From: Flammeovirgaceae bacterium
Lineage (GTDB): Bacteria; Bacteroidota; Bacteroidia; Cytophagales; Cyclobacteriaceae
Assembly: GCA_020635915.1 (NCBI GenBank)
Contig: JACJYU010000001.1
Coordinates: forward strand, 992,001 to 1,056,000
Direction of reading: 5' to 3'
DNA: 64,000 nucleotides
Position 1 is the first letter of the stretch; every line of letters begins with the position of its first letter. The notes beneath the pieces were generated by a model. That model worked only from the letters and a program-made list of their open reading frames with translations, did no database searches and had not been told where the DNA came from. The position numbers and the translations under genes are program-made. Shown here piece after piece: positions 17,859-26,439 of this stretch.

Positions 17859-18473
17859 ATGAAACCCGGTAAAATCATCCCCATCATCATCATTGTTTCC
17901 ATAGCCGGGTTCATATTGTATTCCCTGCAGGGAAGCCAATCCAGCGAAAGCTACCTTGACGGGATCAGGCAATACCGCGAGGATAAAAACAGCCAGATGG
18001 TGGGCGAAGGCGCCCCCTTTGCGGGAAAGGCAAAGGAATTCACAGGGCTAAAATACTTTGACATTGACCCTGCTTACCGCATCAGCGCCAGCCTGGAGCC
18101 GGTAAAGGACAGGAAAGTGGTTATCCTCTCCACCAATGACGGCCGGGAAAACCGGTACCTGGAGTATGCCTGGGCGGACTTTGCCATAAACGATGTAAAG
18201 TGCCGCCTGCTCATCCTAGAGGTAATGGAAGATGGCCCCGAAAAGGGCTCATTGTTCCTGGCCTTTGCGGATGAAACCAGTGCGCGGGAAACGTACGGGG
18301 CAGGCCGCTACCTGGACATAAATAAGGTGCCGGGCAGCAGCTCCGTCCTGCTTGATTTCAACAAGGCCTATAACCCCTACTGTGCCTATTCCGATAATTT
18401 CTCATGCCCCTTCCCCCCAAAGCAAAACATCCTGGGCGTGCCCATCAGGGCGGGGGAAAAAACATATCACTGA
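17859..18473 (+). CDS. DUF1684 family protein
   Basis: 204 aa with an N-terminal membrane segment (IIPIIIIVSIAGFILYSL, about residues 6-23). The C-terminal part FNKAYNPYCAYSDNFSCPFPPKQN is the strongly conserved signature of DUF1684, and the central FTGLKYFDIDPAYRISA and AFADETSARETYGAGRYLD also fit. The family is of unknown function; the domain should face the periplasm. It is two bases downstream of the serine hydrolase gene, pointing to coupled translation. Confidence 0.88.
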   Translation: MKPGKIIPIIIIVSIAGFILYSLQGSQSSESYLDGIRQYREDKNSQMVGEGAPFAGKAKEFTGLKYFDIDPAYRISASLEPVKDRKVVILSTNDGRENRYLEYAWADFAINDVKCRLLILEVMEDGPEKGSLFLAFADETSARETYGAGRYLDINKVPGSSSVLLDFNKAYNPYCAYSDNFSCPFPPKQNILGVPIRAGEKTYH

Positions 18474-18529
18474 TACCAGGCGAGGCCCCAATTTGCCCAG
18501 CGAAACGCCCCCCGTCCCGTTCTTTTTCC

Positions 18530-18537
18530 TATTTTTG
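18530..18537 (+). promoter_or_regulatory. -7 promoter element (TATTTTTG) of pheT
   Basis: TATTTTTG matches TAnnTTTG and ends 20 bases before the pheT ATG. No TTTG occurs at the expected spacing upstream. Confidence 0.45.
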
Positions 18538-18557
18538 AAGCCAATTTTCAATGCCCC

Positions 18558-20972
18558 ATGAAGATCTCGTACAACTGGCTCAAGCAATACACCGACATCG
18601 CGGAAGGACCGGAGGAATTAGGCAAAATGCTAACCTCCACGGGGCTGGAAGTGGAAAGCATTGCCCATTTTGAGTCCGTACCGGGAGGGCTGGAAGGCCT
18701 TGTCATTGGCGAAGTGCTCACGTGTGCCAAGCACCCCAATGCCGATAAACTGTCCATCACCACCGTGGACGTGGGCAAAGAAAGGCCCCTGCAAATCGTG
18801 TGTGGCGCCCCCAATGTGGCGGCCGGGCAAAAGGTAGTGGTGGCCCCGCCAGGAACCACCCTCCATCCAGCCGATGGCTCGCCCTTCACCATAAAAAAAA
18901 CCAAAATCAGGGGGGAGCACTCTGAAGGAATGATCTGTGCCGAAGATGAAATAGGGCTTAGCGAAAACCATGAAGGCATTATCGTGTTGGAAACGCAGTT
19001 GCCCAATGGTGCCCCCGCCACCACCCATTACCCCATTGAGAAGGACCATGTCTTTGAAATCGGGCTTACCCCCAACCGTGCCGATGCGGCCTCCCACATA
19101 GGGGTGGCCAGGGACATAAAGGCTTTCAAAAATTCATCCATAAACTGGCCTTCTGTAGAGGGCTTCAAAGCAGACGATACCAGCCTCACCATTCCCGTAA
19201 CGGTGGAGGACAGCGTGGGCTGCCCCCGCTTTTCGGGGCTCACCCTCTCCGGTGTGGCCGTGACGGAATCGCCCGATTGGCTGAAAAACAGGCTTACGGC
19301 AATCGGGCTGGCCCCGATCAACAACATCGTTGATATCACCAATTTCATTTGCCACGAACTGGGCCAGCCCCTGCACGCTTATGATGCGGACAAAATTGCC
19401 GGGGGCAAGGTGGTGGTGAAAACACTGCCGGCAGGCACCACCTTCAAAACGCTTGACGAAAAAGACCGCAAGCTTACGGCCAGCGACCTTATGGTGTGCC
19501 ATGCGGAAGGGCCAATGTGCATGGCCGGGGTTTTTGGGGGCGTACAATCCGGCATTACCGCGCAAACAAAAAACATTTTCCTGGAAGGGGCCTATTGGTC
19601 GCCTGATTACATCCGTAAAACCGGGATGCACCACCAACTCAAAACGGATGCCTCCTTCCGGTTTGAAAGGGGCACCGACCCCAACCTTACGGTATATGCC
19701 ATCAAAAGGGCGGCCCTCCTGGTAAAAGAACTGGCCGGGGGAAGGATATCTTCCGAAATAGTGGATGTGTACCCCAAAAAGATAGAAAACAGGAACATCA
19801 CGGTAAAATACGGACACGTCACACGCCTTATAGGCAAAGACATACCCAAAGAAAACATCCACCGGATACTGAACAGCCTGGATATTGCCACACAAGATGG
19901 CAACGATCAGCAATTTACGGCATCAGTGCCCCCTTACCGTGTAGACGTATGCCAGGAGGCGGACATTATAGAAGAAGTGCTCCGCATATATGGCCTTGAC
20001 AATATTGAACTTTCGGAAAGCGCGGGAACTGGTTTTTTGGCAGGTTTCCCGGCCCAGGACAAGGACATATACCAACGTGCCATTGGGGAAATGCTGGTGG
20101 GCAATGGCTTTTATGAAATCCTTACCAATTCCCTGACCCACGAGGCCTATTACAAAAAGCACTTCCAGGCCTATGCCGGGCAACGCATAGAAATCCTAAA
20201 TAAACTCAGCGAAGAGCAGGGCGTACTCAGGCAAACGATGTTGTTTACGGGCCTGGAGGTATGCGCGCATAACATCAACCGCAGGCAAAAGGACCTTAAA
20301 CTTTTTGAGTTTGGCAAAACCTATTGGAAAGAAGGGGGTCGCTATGCAGAGGAGGAAAGGCTCGCGCTCTATATGACCGGGGACCTGGGGGAGGAAAACT
20401 GGCATGCAAAACACGGCAAGGCCACTTACTTCGACCTGGCGCAACAGGTGCACAACGTACTTCAAAAATCCAACCTTTCGGGGTATGGGCAAAGCCGCCT
20501 TACCGACCCCCTGTTCGAGTATGGAATGGTGCTGGCAAATGGCCAATCGGAAATCGGAAGGATGGGAAAAGTAAATCCTGCCATTGCGCGGGATTTTGGC
20601 CTTAAGCAGGAAATATTTTATGCCGATCTTAATGCCGCCTTGCTTTTCATGTCGGCAAACCCTAAGTTAGTGATAGAAGAAGTTCCCAGGTATCCGGAAG
20701 TGAGGCGGGACCTGTCCCTCGTGCTCGACAGGCAGGTGACCTTCGCTGAAATCAAGGATTTGGTGCTGGCCACGGAGAAGAAGCTAATCAAGGAACTTAT
20801 CGTGTTTGATGTGTACGAGGGGAAGAACATCCCTGAGGGCAAAAAGGCCTATGCATTAGGTTTTATCCTATTGGACACAAACAAAACACTGACTGACGAG
20901 GGGATTGACAAGACAATGAACAAATTAATGGGCGCTTTTGAACAAAAAATGGGTGCCTTGATCAGAAAATAA
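18558..20972 (+). CDS. pheT: phenylalanine--tRNA ligase beta subunit
   Basis: 804 aa, normal for the bacterial beta subunit. From the N-terminus: MKISYNWLKQYTDI, an OB-fold tRNA-binding domain (about 40-150, VGKERPLQIVCGAPNV), the B3/B4 editing region (ICHELGQPLHAYDADK, then MCMAGVFGG), the RKTGMHHQLKTDASFRFERG segment, the B5 domain, the catalytic-like core and a C-terminal FDX-ACB anticodon-binding domain (about 710-804, EVPRYPEVRRDLSLVLD). It forms an alpha2-beta2 enzyme with PheS, which is not in the window. It heads a likely unit with the coiled coil, zapA and rny. Confidence 0.97.
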   Translation: MKISYNWLKQYTDIAEGPEELGKMLTSTGLEVESIAHFESVPGGLEGLVIGEVLTCAKHPNADKLSITTVDVGKERPLQIVCGAPNVAAGQKVVVAPPGTTLHPADGSPFTIKKTKIRGEHSEGMICAEDEIGLSENHEGIIVLETQLPNGAPATTHYPIEKDHVFEIGLTPNRADAASHIGVARDIKAFKNSSINWPSVEGFKADDTSLTIPVTVEDSVGCPRFSGLTLSGVAVTESPDWLKNRLTAIGLAPINNIVDITNFICHELGQPLHAYDADKIAGGKVVVKTLPAGTTFKTLDEKDRKLTASDLMVCHAEGPMCMAGVFGGVQSGITAQTKNIFLEGAYWSPDYIRKTGMHHQLKTDASFRFERGTDPNLTVYAIKRAALLVKELAGGRISSEIVDVYPKKIENRNITVKYGHVTRLIGKDIPKENIHRILNSLDIATQDGNDQQFTASVPPYRVDVCQEADIIEEVLRIYGLDNIELSESAGTGFLAGFPAQDKDIYQRAIGEMLVGNGFYEILTNSLTHEAYYKKHFQAYAGQRIEILNKLSEEQGVLRQTMLFTGLEVCAHNINRRQKDLKLFEFGKTYWKEGGRYAEEERLALYMTGDLGEENWHAKHGKATYFDLAQQVHNVLQKSNLSGYGQSRLTDPLFEYGMVLANGQSEIGRMGKVNPAIARDFGLKQEIFYADLNAALLFMSANPKLVIEEVPRYPEVRRDLSLVLDRQVTFAEIKDLVLATEKKLIKELIVFDVYEGKNIPEGKKAYALGFILLDTNKTLTDEGIDKTMNKLMGAFEQKMGALIRK

Positions 20973-21020
20973 ACCCTGGCGACAATAATAAGGCATATTG
21001 GAGCTGCTTAACGACTTACA

Positions 21021-21317
21021 ATGGATCAGGAAATATTGAAAGCCAACCTCAATGGGTTGGAGCGTAAGATTTTGGTTCTGTTAAACGACCACAAATCCCT
21101 AAAAGACGAAGTAAGGGGCCTTAAATTGGAGAACCACGAGCTAAAATCAAGTATTAAGGCCCGCGATGAGCAGATTTCCAATTTTAAAAATCAGATTAAA
21201 ATCACTAAAATTGTAGATTACATAGACCCGGAAGACGGTAGTAATTCGGAGTTGAAAAAGAAAGTGGACGAGTACATCCGAGAAATAGATAAATGCATTG
21301 CCCACCTGGGCAGATAA
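21021..21317 (+). CDS. ZapB-like coiled-coil protein
   Basis: 98 aa. Residues 8-60 form heptad-rich coiled coil (LERKILVLLNDHKSLKDEVRGLKLENHELKSSI), followed by an acidic linker and a short C-terminal helix. It lies 10 bases upstream of zapA and downstream of pheT. Size, coiled coil and neighbourhood suggest a partner of ZapA in Z-ring assembly, analogous to ZapB; this is inference, since no sequence signature proves it. Confidence 0.6.
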   Translation: MDQEILKANLNGLERKILVLLNDHKSLKDEVRGLKLENHELKSSIKARDEQISNFKNQIKITKIVDYIDPEDGSNSELKKKVDEYIREIDKCIAHLGR

Positions 21318-21327
21318 CCGGTAGTGA

Positions 21328-21612
21328 ATGGAAGAGCTTTCAATAAAGATCAAAATAGCGGACCGGGAGTACCCTATGAAGGTAAAACTGGAGGAAGAAG
21401 AAAAAATCAGGGCGGCCGGAAAATTGATCAATGAGAAAATAAAGCATTACCGGGGGCAATTCGGAATAAACGACAAACAAGACCTTTTGGCGATGGTCGC
21501 GTTTGATTGTCTCGTGGATAAAATGGCCGATGAAAAGAACTTGCAGGACATCGACCACACCGTGGTGGAAAAAATAAACCACCTCAACCAATTGGTTTCC
21601 CAGGGCATTTAA
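21328..21612 (+). CDS. zapA: cell division protein ZapA
   Basis: 94 aa. The N-terminal beta-strand pair SIKIKIADREYPMKVKLEEEEKIRAAGKLINEKI and the long helix with DKQDLLAMVAFDCLVDKM are the ZapA pattern. ZapA binds FtsZ and cross-links protofilaments at midcell. Here it sits between a small coiled-coil gene and rny. Confidence 0.85.
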   Translation: MEELSIKIKIADREYPMKVKLEEEEKIRAAGKLINEKIKHYRGQFGINDKQDLLAMVAFDCLVDKMADEKNLQDIDHTVVEKINHLNQLVSQGI

Positions 21613-21679
21613 AAAAAGCCTTTCTTTTTCCCTTCTTTACTGCGTTTCCCGGGTGCCATTAACCCTAAATGATAGCACC

Positions 21680-23245
21680 ATGGAACTACCCATACTCATT
21701 GCCATTAGCGTTTCCCTGATCGTGGTCCTAAGCCTTTTGTTTGGCAACTTGTTTTACAAAAGGAAATTGGCCAAAAAACAAGCCGACCTGGACGAAAAAT
21801 ACAAGTCGATGGTCCGCGAAGCAGAGCTGAAAGCGGAGAATATCAAAAAAGACAAGATCATCGAAGCCAAGGAAAAACTCCTTAAGATGAAGCAGGAGTT
21901 TGAAGAAGAAGCCAACCGGAAAAAAAACCAAATCATCAGCAACGAGCAAAAAATCAAACAGCGCGAGGCCCAAATCTCCCGTGAACTGGAGCAGTTAAAG
22001 CGAAGGGAATCGGAAGCCAATGAGGAAAAGCAAAACCTTGCCGTTCAGTTGGAGCATGTAAGGAAAAGGAAAGAGGAACTCGACAAATTCAACCAGCAGA
22101 AGGTGGCCATCCTGGAAAACATTTCCAAAATCACGGCCGACCAGGCCCGCGACCAGCTTATGGAATCCCTTAAGGAGGAGGCAAAAACCAAGGCAAGCTC
22201 CTTCATTAAAGACATTATGGAACAGGCCAAGCTCACCGCCACCAAAGAGGCCCGAAAAATCGTGGTGGAAACCATCCAGCGGACCGCCACCGAACATGCC
22301 ATTGAAAACTGCGTATCGATTTTCAATATCGAAAGCGATGACATCAAAGGAAAAATCATTGGCCGTGAGGGGCGCAACATCCGGGCGCTGGAGGCCGCCA
22401 CGGGGGTGGAAATCATCGTGGACGACACCCCGGAAGCAATTATCATTTCAGGGTTTGACCCTGTAAGGCGGGAAACCGCACGGCTCTCCCTTCACCGGCT
22501 GGTCCAGGACGGGCGCATACACCCCGCCCGCATCGAAGAAATCGTGGCCAAGACCACCAAAAACATTGAGGACGAAATCATCGAGACCGGTGAGCGCACC
22601 GTCATCGACCTGGGCATACATGGCCTGCACCCCGAACTGGTCAAACTGGTGGGAAGGATGCGCTTCCGTTCCTCCTACGGACAAAACCTCCTGCAACATT
22701 CGCGGGAAGTGGCCAGCTTGTGCGCCATTATGGCTTCCGAACTGGGCCTTAACGTAAAACAGGCCAAACGGGCAGGCCTGCTCCACGACATTGGCAAAGT
22801 TTGGCCTGAAGAATTGGAAAAACCCCATGCCATCGTAGGCATGGAGTTGGCCCAAAAGCACAAAGAACACCCTGTGGTTTGCAACGCCATTGGCGCGCAC
22901 CACGATGAAATTGAAATGACAAGCATTATTTCCCCCATCGTGCAGGCATGCGATGCCATAAGCGGGGCCAGGCCCGGGGCAAGAAGGGAAGTAATGGAAC
23001 AGTACATCAAGCGTTTGAGGGAACTGGAAGACGTGGGCCTGAGCTTTGAAGGGGTGGAAAAATGTTATGCCATCCAGGCAGGCAGGGAACTTCGCGTAAT
23101 CGTGGACGCGGAAAAAGCCACGGACGAACGCGCCAGCCAACTGAGTTTCGACATCTCACAAAAGATAGAGCACGACATGCAGTACCCCGGGCAGATCAAA
23201 GTGACCGTGATACGCGAGATGAGAAGTGTGGCCTACGCCAAATGA
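21680..23245 (+). CDS. rny: ribonuclease Y
   Basis: 521 aa from the ATG at 21680, which opens the membrane anchor (residues 2-24). Then follow a long coiled coil rich in Lys, Glu and Arg (about 30-190), a KH RNA-binding domain (IGREGRNIRALEAATGVEIIVDDTPEAI, about 225-255) and an HD domain with HDIGK from residue 369 plus upstream QHSREV. RNase Y is a membrane-bound endoribonuclease that starts mRNA decay. An in-frame codon at 21653 would only add an unconserved tail. Confidence 0.95.
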   Translation: MELPILIAISVSLIVVLSLLFGNLFYKRKLAKKQADLDEKYKSMVREAELKAENIKKDKIIEAKEKLLKMKQEFEEEANRKKNQIISNEQKIKQREAQISRELEQLKRRESEANEEKQNLAVQLEHVRKRKEELDKFNQQKVAILENISKITADQARDQLMESLKEEAKTKASSFIKDIMEQAKLTATKEARKIVVETIQRTATEHAIENCVSIFNIESDDIKGKIIGREGRNIRALEAATGVEIIVDDTPEAIIISGFDPVRRETARLSLHRLVQDGRIHPARIEEIVAKTTKNIEDEIIETGERTVIDLGIHGLHPELVKLVGRMRFRSSYGQNLLQHSREVASLCAIMASELGLNVKQAKRAGLLHDIGKVWPEELEKPHAIVGMELAQKHKEHPVVCNAIGAHHDEIEMTSIISPIVQACDAISGARPGARREVMEQYIKRLRELEDVGLSFEGVEKCYAIQAGRELRVIVDAEKATDERASQLSFDISQKIEHDMQYPGQIKVTVIREMRSVAYAK

Positions 23246-23256
23246 TTTTTTTGTGG

Positions 23257-23282
23257 TTTGGGGGCCGGGCACAGGCCCCAAA
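23257..23282. terminator. hairpin between convergent rny and D-aminoacylase-like gene
   Basis: TTTGGGGGCC and GGCCCCAAA pair in a GC-rich stem with one bulged G and a 7-base loop. It lies in the short gap between convergent genes. No clear T run follows on either strand, so it may only slow or protect transcript ends. Confidence 0.4.
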
Positions 23283-23284
23283 AA

Positions 23285-24964
23285 TCACTTCCCTTTCCAA
23301 CCGGGGCCGCGCACTATCCTGCCAGGCCTGGCACCGGTATGTTCCCCGCCTGCCAATACCTGCTCCCCGTTGACAAACACGTGCACCATGCCCGTACTGT
23401 ATTGGTGGGGGTTTTCAAAGGTGGCATGGTCCTGGATTTTTTCCGGGTCAAAAGCCACCACGTCTGCAAAATACCCCGGTTGAAGCAGCCCACGCTTTTG
23501 GATTTTCAAATTGCCCGTAGGCAAAGAGGTAAGCCTTCTGATGGCCTCTTCCAGGGGCACTACCTTTTCTTCGCGCACGTATTTTCCCAACAACCGGGAG
23601 AAATTGCCATACGCCCTGGGGTGGGTTTTGTATTTTAAGAACATGCCCTCTGCGGCCGGTGACCCCGCATCAGAACCAAAACTGACATAGGGCAATTCGA
23701 TTTGACGCTTAATGTTCCCCTCGCTCATCAGGAAGTAGGCCGTCTCCACACGGGTGCTGTCTGCAATCACCAGGTCCATGGCCGTTTCCTCAGGGGACTT
23801 GCCGTGCACCTTTGCCACATAGCCCAAGGTTTTCCCTGTAAACCGCTTCAACGAATCATTTGCAAACCCCAATAACAAAACCCCTTCGGGATCGCCCGTG
23901 TTCCTTAGCAGGTTCTCCCACTTATCGGTGGGCGTGCGCATCTCCTGCAATACCCTTTTGCGAATGGCTGGGTCCTTCAACCTTCTTATCCATTCATTGA
24001 TGCCGCCTTCCTGCACCCAGGGCGGCATGGCCGCGTCCAGGCCTGTTGCCCCTGCGGTATAAGTGTACATGTCTGCAGAAATATGCAAGCCCGACCCGTT
24101 TGCCTTACCAATTTTGGCAATCACGGAATCCATCTTCCCCCAGTTTTCCTTGCCGCCCAATTTCAAGTGGTAGATCTCGGCAGGCATATTGGCTTCGCGT
24201 GCAATGCGCACCGTCTCATCAATGGCCGCCAAAATGCCGTTCCCCTCGCTGCGCATGTGGGAAATGTACATGCCCCCATAGGGGGCCGCCACTTTGGAGA
24301 GTTCTATCAGCTCTTCGGTGGTCGCGTAATTATCGGGCGCATAGATCAATGCGGTAGTCACCCCCATGGCACCTTCTTCCATCGCCTGCTTTACCAGGGC
24401 TTTCATCCGCTCCATTTCCTCTGCATTGGGCGACCGGTTGTCATAGCCCAGCTCGTGTATGCGGATGGTGTTCAGCCCTACAAACGATGCCACATTAGGG
24501 GAGATGCCCCTCTTGTGTATGAATTCCAGGTACTCCCCCAACGTGGTCCATTCCAATGGATAGGCCCAGTCGGGGTTACGCTCCATGTCGGCCAGCATAT
24601 CCGCTTTCATTTTATCGCTCAAGGGCCCCATGGACCCCTCCCCAAGCACTTCCAGGGTAACCCCCTGATGAATGTCGCTCTGTGAGTTGCCATCCATTAT
24701 TAAAGTCACCTCGCTATGGCTCATCATATTGACAAAGCCCGGGGCCACGGCCAAACCCTTTGCGTCCACCTCCTTCCTTCCCACCGCATGGGACAAGTCA
24801 CCGATGGCGGCAATGGTATCCGCATTGATGCCCACGTCCGCCACCTGTCCCTTGGCACCGGACCCATCATAGACCATGCCCTGCCGGATGATGACGTCAT
24901 ATTCCTCTTTTTTACAAGCCATAAAGCCAGTTAGCAGTGCCAGGAACACAAAAATTTTTTTCAT
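23285..24964 (-). CDS. N-acyl-D-amino-acid deacylase-like lipoprotein (variant metal site)
   Basis: 559 aa, lipoprotein signal with Cys17 (GFMAC). It follows the D-aminoacylase plan: beta-sandwich flanks (DVIIRQGMVYDGSG), then a TIM barrel with YISHMRSEG, EIYHLKLGG and SFGSDAGSPAAEG. The usual HxH entry motif is PGFVNMMSHS, so the first His is Met81 while His83 remains, and the position of the family's metal-binding Cys is Glu109 in LEVLGEGSMGP. It belongs to a divergent subfamily and may not be a classic D-aminoacylase. It is last in a long minus-strand run. Its paralogue is at 26440. Confidence 0.82.
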   Translation of the reverse strand: MKKIFVFLALLTGFMACKKEEYDVIIRQGMVYDGSGAKGQVADVGINADTIAAIGDLSHAVGRKEVDAKGLAVAPGFVNMMSHSEVTLIMDGNSQSDIHQGVTLEVLGEGSMGPLSDKMKADMLADMERNPDWAYPLEWTTLGEYLEFIHKRGISPNVASFVGLNTIRIHELGYDNRSPNAEEMERMKALVKQAMEEGAMGVTTALIYAPDNYATTEELIELSKVAAPYGGMYISHMRSEGNGILAAIDETVRIAREANMPAEIYHLKLGGKENWGKMDSVIAKIGKANGSGLHISADMYTYTAGATGLDAAMPPWVQEGGINEWIRRLKDPAIRKRVLQEMRTPTDKWENLLRNTGDPEGVLLLGFANDSLKRFTGKTLGYVAKVHGKSPEETAMDLVIADSTRVETAYFLMSEGNIKRQIELPYVSFGSDAGSPAAEGMFLKYKTHPRAYGNFSRLLGKYVREEKVVPLEEAIRRLTSLPTGNLKIQKRGLLQPGYFADVVAFDPEKIQDHATFENPHQYSTGMVHVFVNGEQVLAGGEHTGARPGRIVRGPGWKGK

Positions 24965-25035
24965 AGGAAAGGGGTTTTAAGGTATTAAGCTACGCAAATG
25001 AATGGGAATATTCAATTTTGCGAACCTGCTACGGT

Positions 25036-26418
25036 TCAATCCAGGATGACCCGGATGGAATCATTTTGCATTCGTGCCTTCAGCCAACCGGTTATTTTTT
25101 TTACCTGGGAAGCGGTAGGCCTCCTTTTCATTTTCAAATAGACCGTCAGTGTGGTGTCGTATTTGCTTTCCCCGGCCCGGTAATAAATGGAGGGATAGAC
25201 GGAAAGCTCTTCCACCGGGGCAACCACAATGCTCAATTCATCGGTCATGCCCTTAATGGGCCATACCTCCGGCTTCACCCGCTCCAATTCCTTTTGCAGC
25301 GAATCTATTATACGGTCGCGTTGGCGCAATGTCTGTTCCGTGTTCCTGTACAAATCCTCCAGCACGCCTGTTTTAATGGCGTTGTAATCGATCGGGTCGG
25401 ATTTGTCCATGTCCTGGCGTATTTTCAATTCCGTTTCGGTAAGCCCGTAAATGGCCATTTTGTCTTTCAGCATGGCCAGCATGTCATCATCCAGCTTTTC
25501 CCCGAACAGGAGCAATTCTATTTTCCTTTCCTTTGGGTCAATGGCACGGCCTACTATTTGCGTATCGGGAAAATCAAACTCATTATTGATGAAATTGATG
25601 GCATTTTGTTCGTAAAAGGTTTTGGTCACAATCTGGTATCCCATAAAAATGCTGGGGCCAATGGTCAAGATCACCACCAGGGCAATGGACCTGCGCACCC
25701 TGCGCTCTGTTTGCGCATCCACAAAATTATAAAGCGAAAAACGCTGGTACTTTACCATCAGGTAGGTGGCGATGGCTATGAAAATGCTATTGATGAAGTA
25801 GAGGTAGAAGGCGCCCAGGAAGAAGGTAAGGCTTCCGGTGGCGATACCATAGCCTGCCGTGCACAGCGGGGGCATCAGCGCAGTGGCAATGGCCACCCCG
25901 GGTATCACATTGCCCTTCTGCTTGTTGGTGTAGGCGATAATGCCCGCCAGGCCTCCAAAAAAAGCTATAAACACGTCCCAAATAGTGGGCGTGGTACGGG
26001 AGAGCAGCTCCGAACTGGCATCGCTCAGCGGTGAGATCGAGAAATAGGCGGTGGAGGCAATGAGGCTTATGACCGTGGCCACGCCCAGGTTCCGCAGGGC
26101 TTTCTTTATCAAACCAAAATCGTTGATCCCTACCCCTACCCCCAGGCCAATGATGGGCCCCATCAAGGGTGAAATCAACATGGCGCCTATCACCACTGCC
26201 GTGGAGTTCATGTTGAGGCCTATGGAAGCAATAAAGATGGCAAAAATCAGCACCCACAGGTTCATCCCCCTGAACTCAACGCTCTTGCGGATGTCGTCCA
26301 CGATCTGGCCTTCCTGGCTTTTGTCGAAGTTGAGGTTGAATTGATAGGCAAAAAACTGGCGCAGTGTCCTCGCCAACGTTTTTCTGGCCGCTCCTTCCTT
26401 GTTCGATTGCTGCTCCAT
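25036..26418 (-). CDS. DUF389 (TIGR00341-like) membrane protein
   Basis: 460 aa. The N-terminal half has about six membrane helices with the family hallmarks NSTAVVIGAMLISPLMGPI, GVGVGINDF and PGVAIATALMPPLCTAGYGIA. The C-terminal half (about 250-460) is soluble with a coiled-coil stretch (LRQRDRIIDSLQKELERV). DUF389 proteins are widespread integral membrane proteins whose substrate is not established. It lies 21 bases after the D-aminoacylase-like gene at 26440 and is probably in the same transcript. Confidence 0.85.
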   Translation of the reverse strand: MEQQSNKEGAARKTLARTLRQFFAYQFNLNFDKSQEGQIVDDIRKSVEFRGMNLWVLIFAIFIASIGLNMNSTAVVIGAMLISPLMGPIIGLGVGVGINDFGLIKKALRNLGVATVISLIASTAYFSISPLSDASSELLSRTTPTIWDVFIAFFGGLAGIIAYTNKQKGNVIPGVAIATALMPPLCTAGYGIATGSLTFFLGAFYLYFINSIFIAIATYLMVKYQRFSLYNFVDAQTERRVRRSIALVVILTIGPSIFMGYQIVTKTFYEQNAINFINNEFDFPDTQIVGRAIDPKERKIELLLFGEKLDDDMLAMLKDKMAIYGLTETELKIRQDMDKSDPIDYNAIKTGVLEDLYRNTEQTLRQRDRIIDSLQKELERVKPEVWPIKGMTDELSIVVAPVEELSVYPSIYYRAGESKYDTTLTVYLKMKRRPTASQVKKITGWLKARMQNDSIRVILD

Positions 26419-26439
26419 GGATAATCCGCTTCTAATAAC

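Noticed and set aside
25018..26034. Plus-strand frame of over 300 codons antisense to the DUF389 gene
   Set aside because: DUF389 signatures are clear on the minus strand and the opposite frame shows no family pattern.
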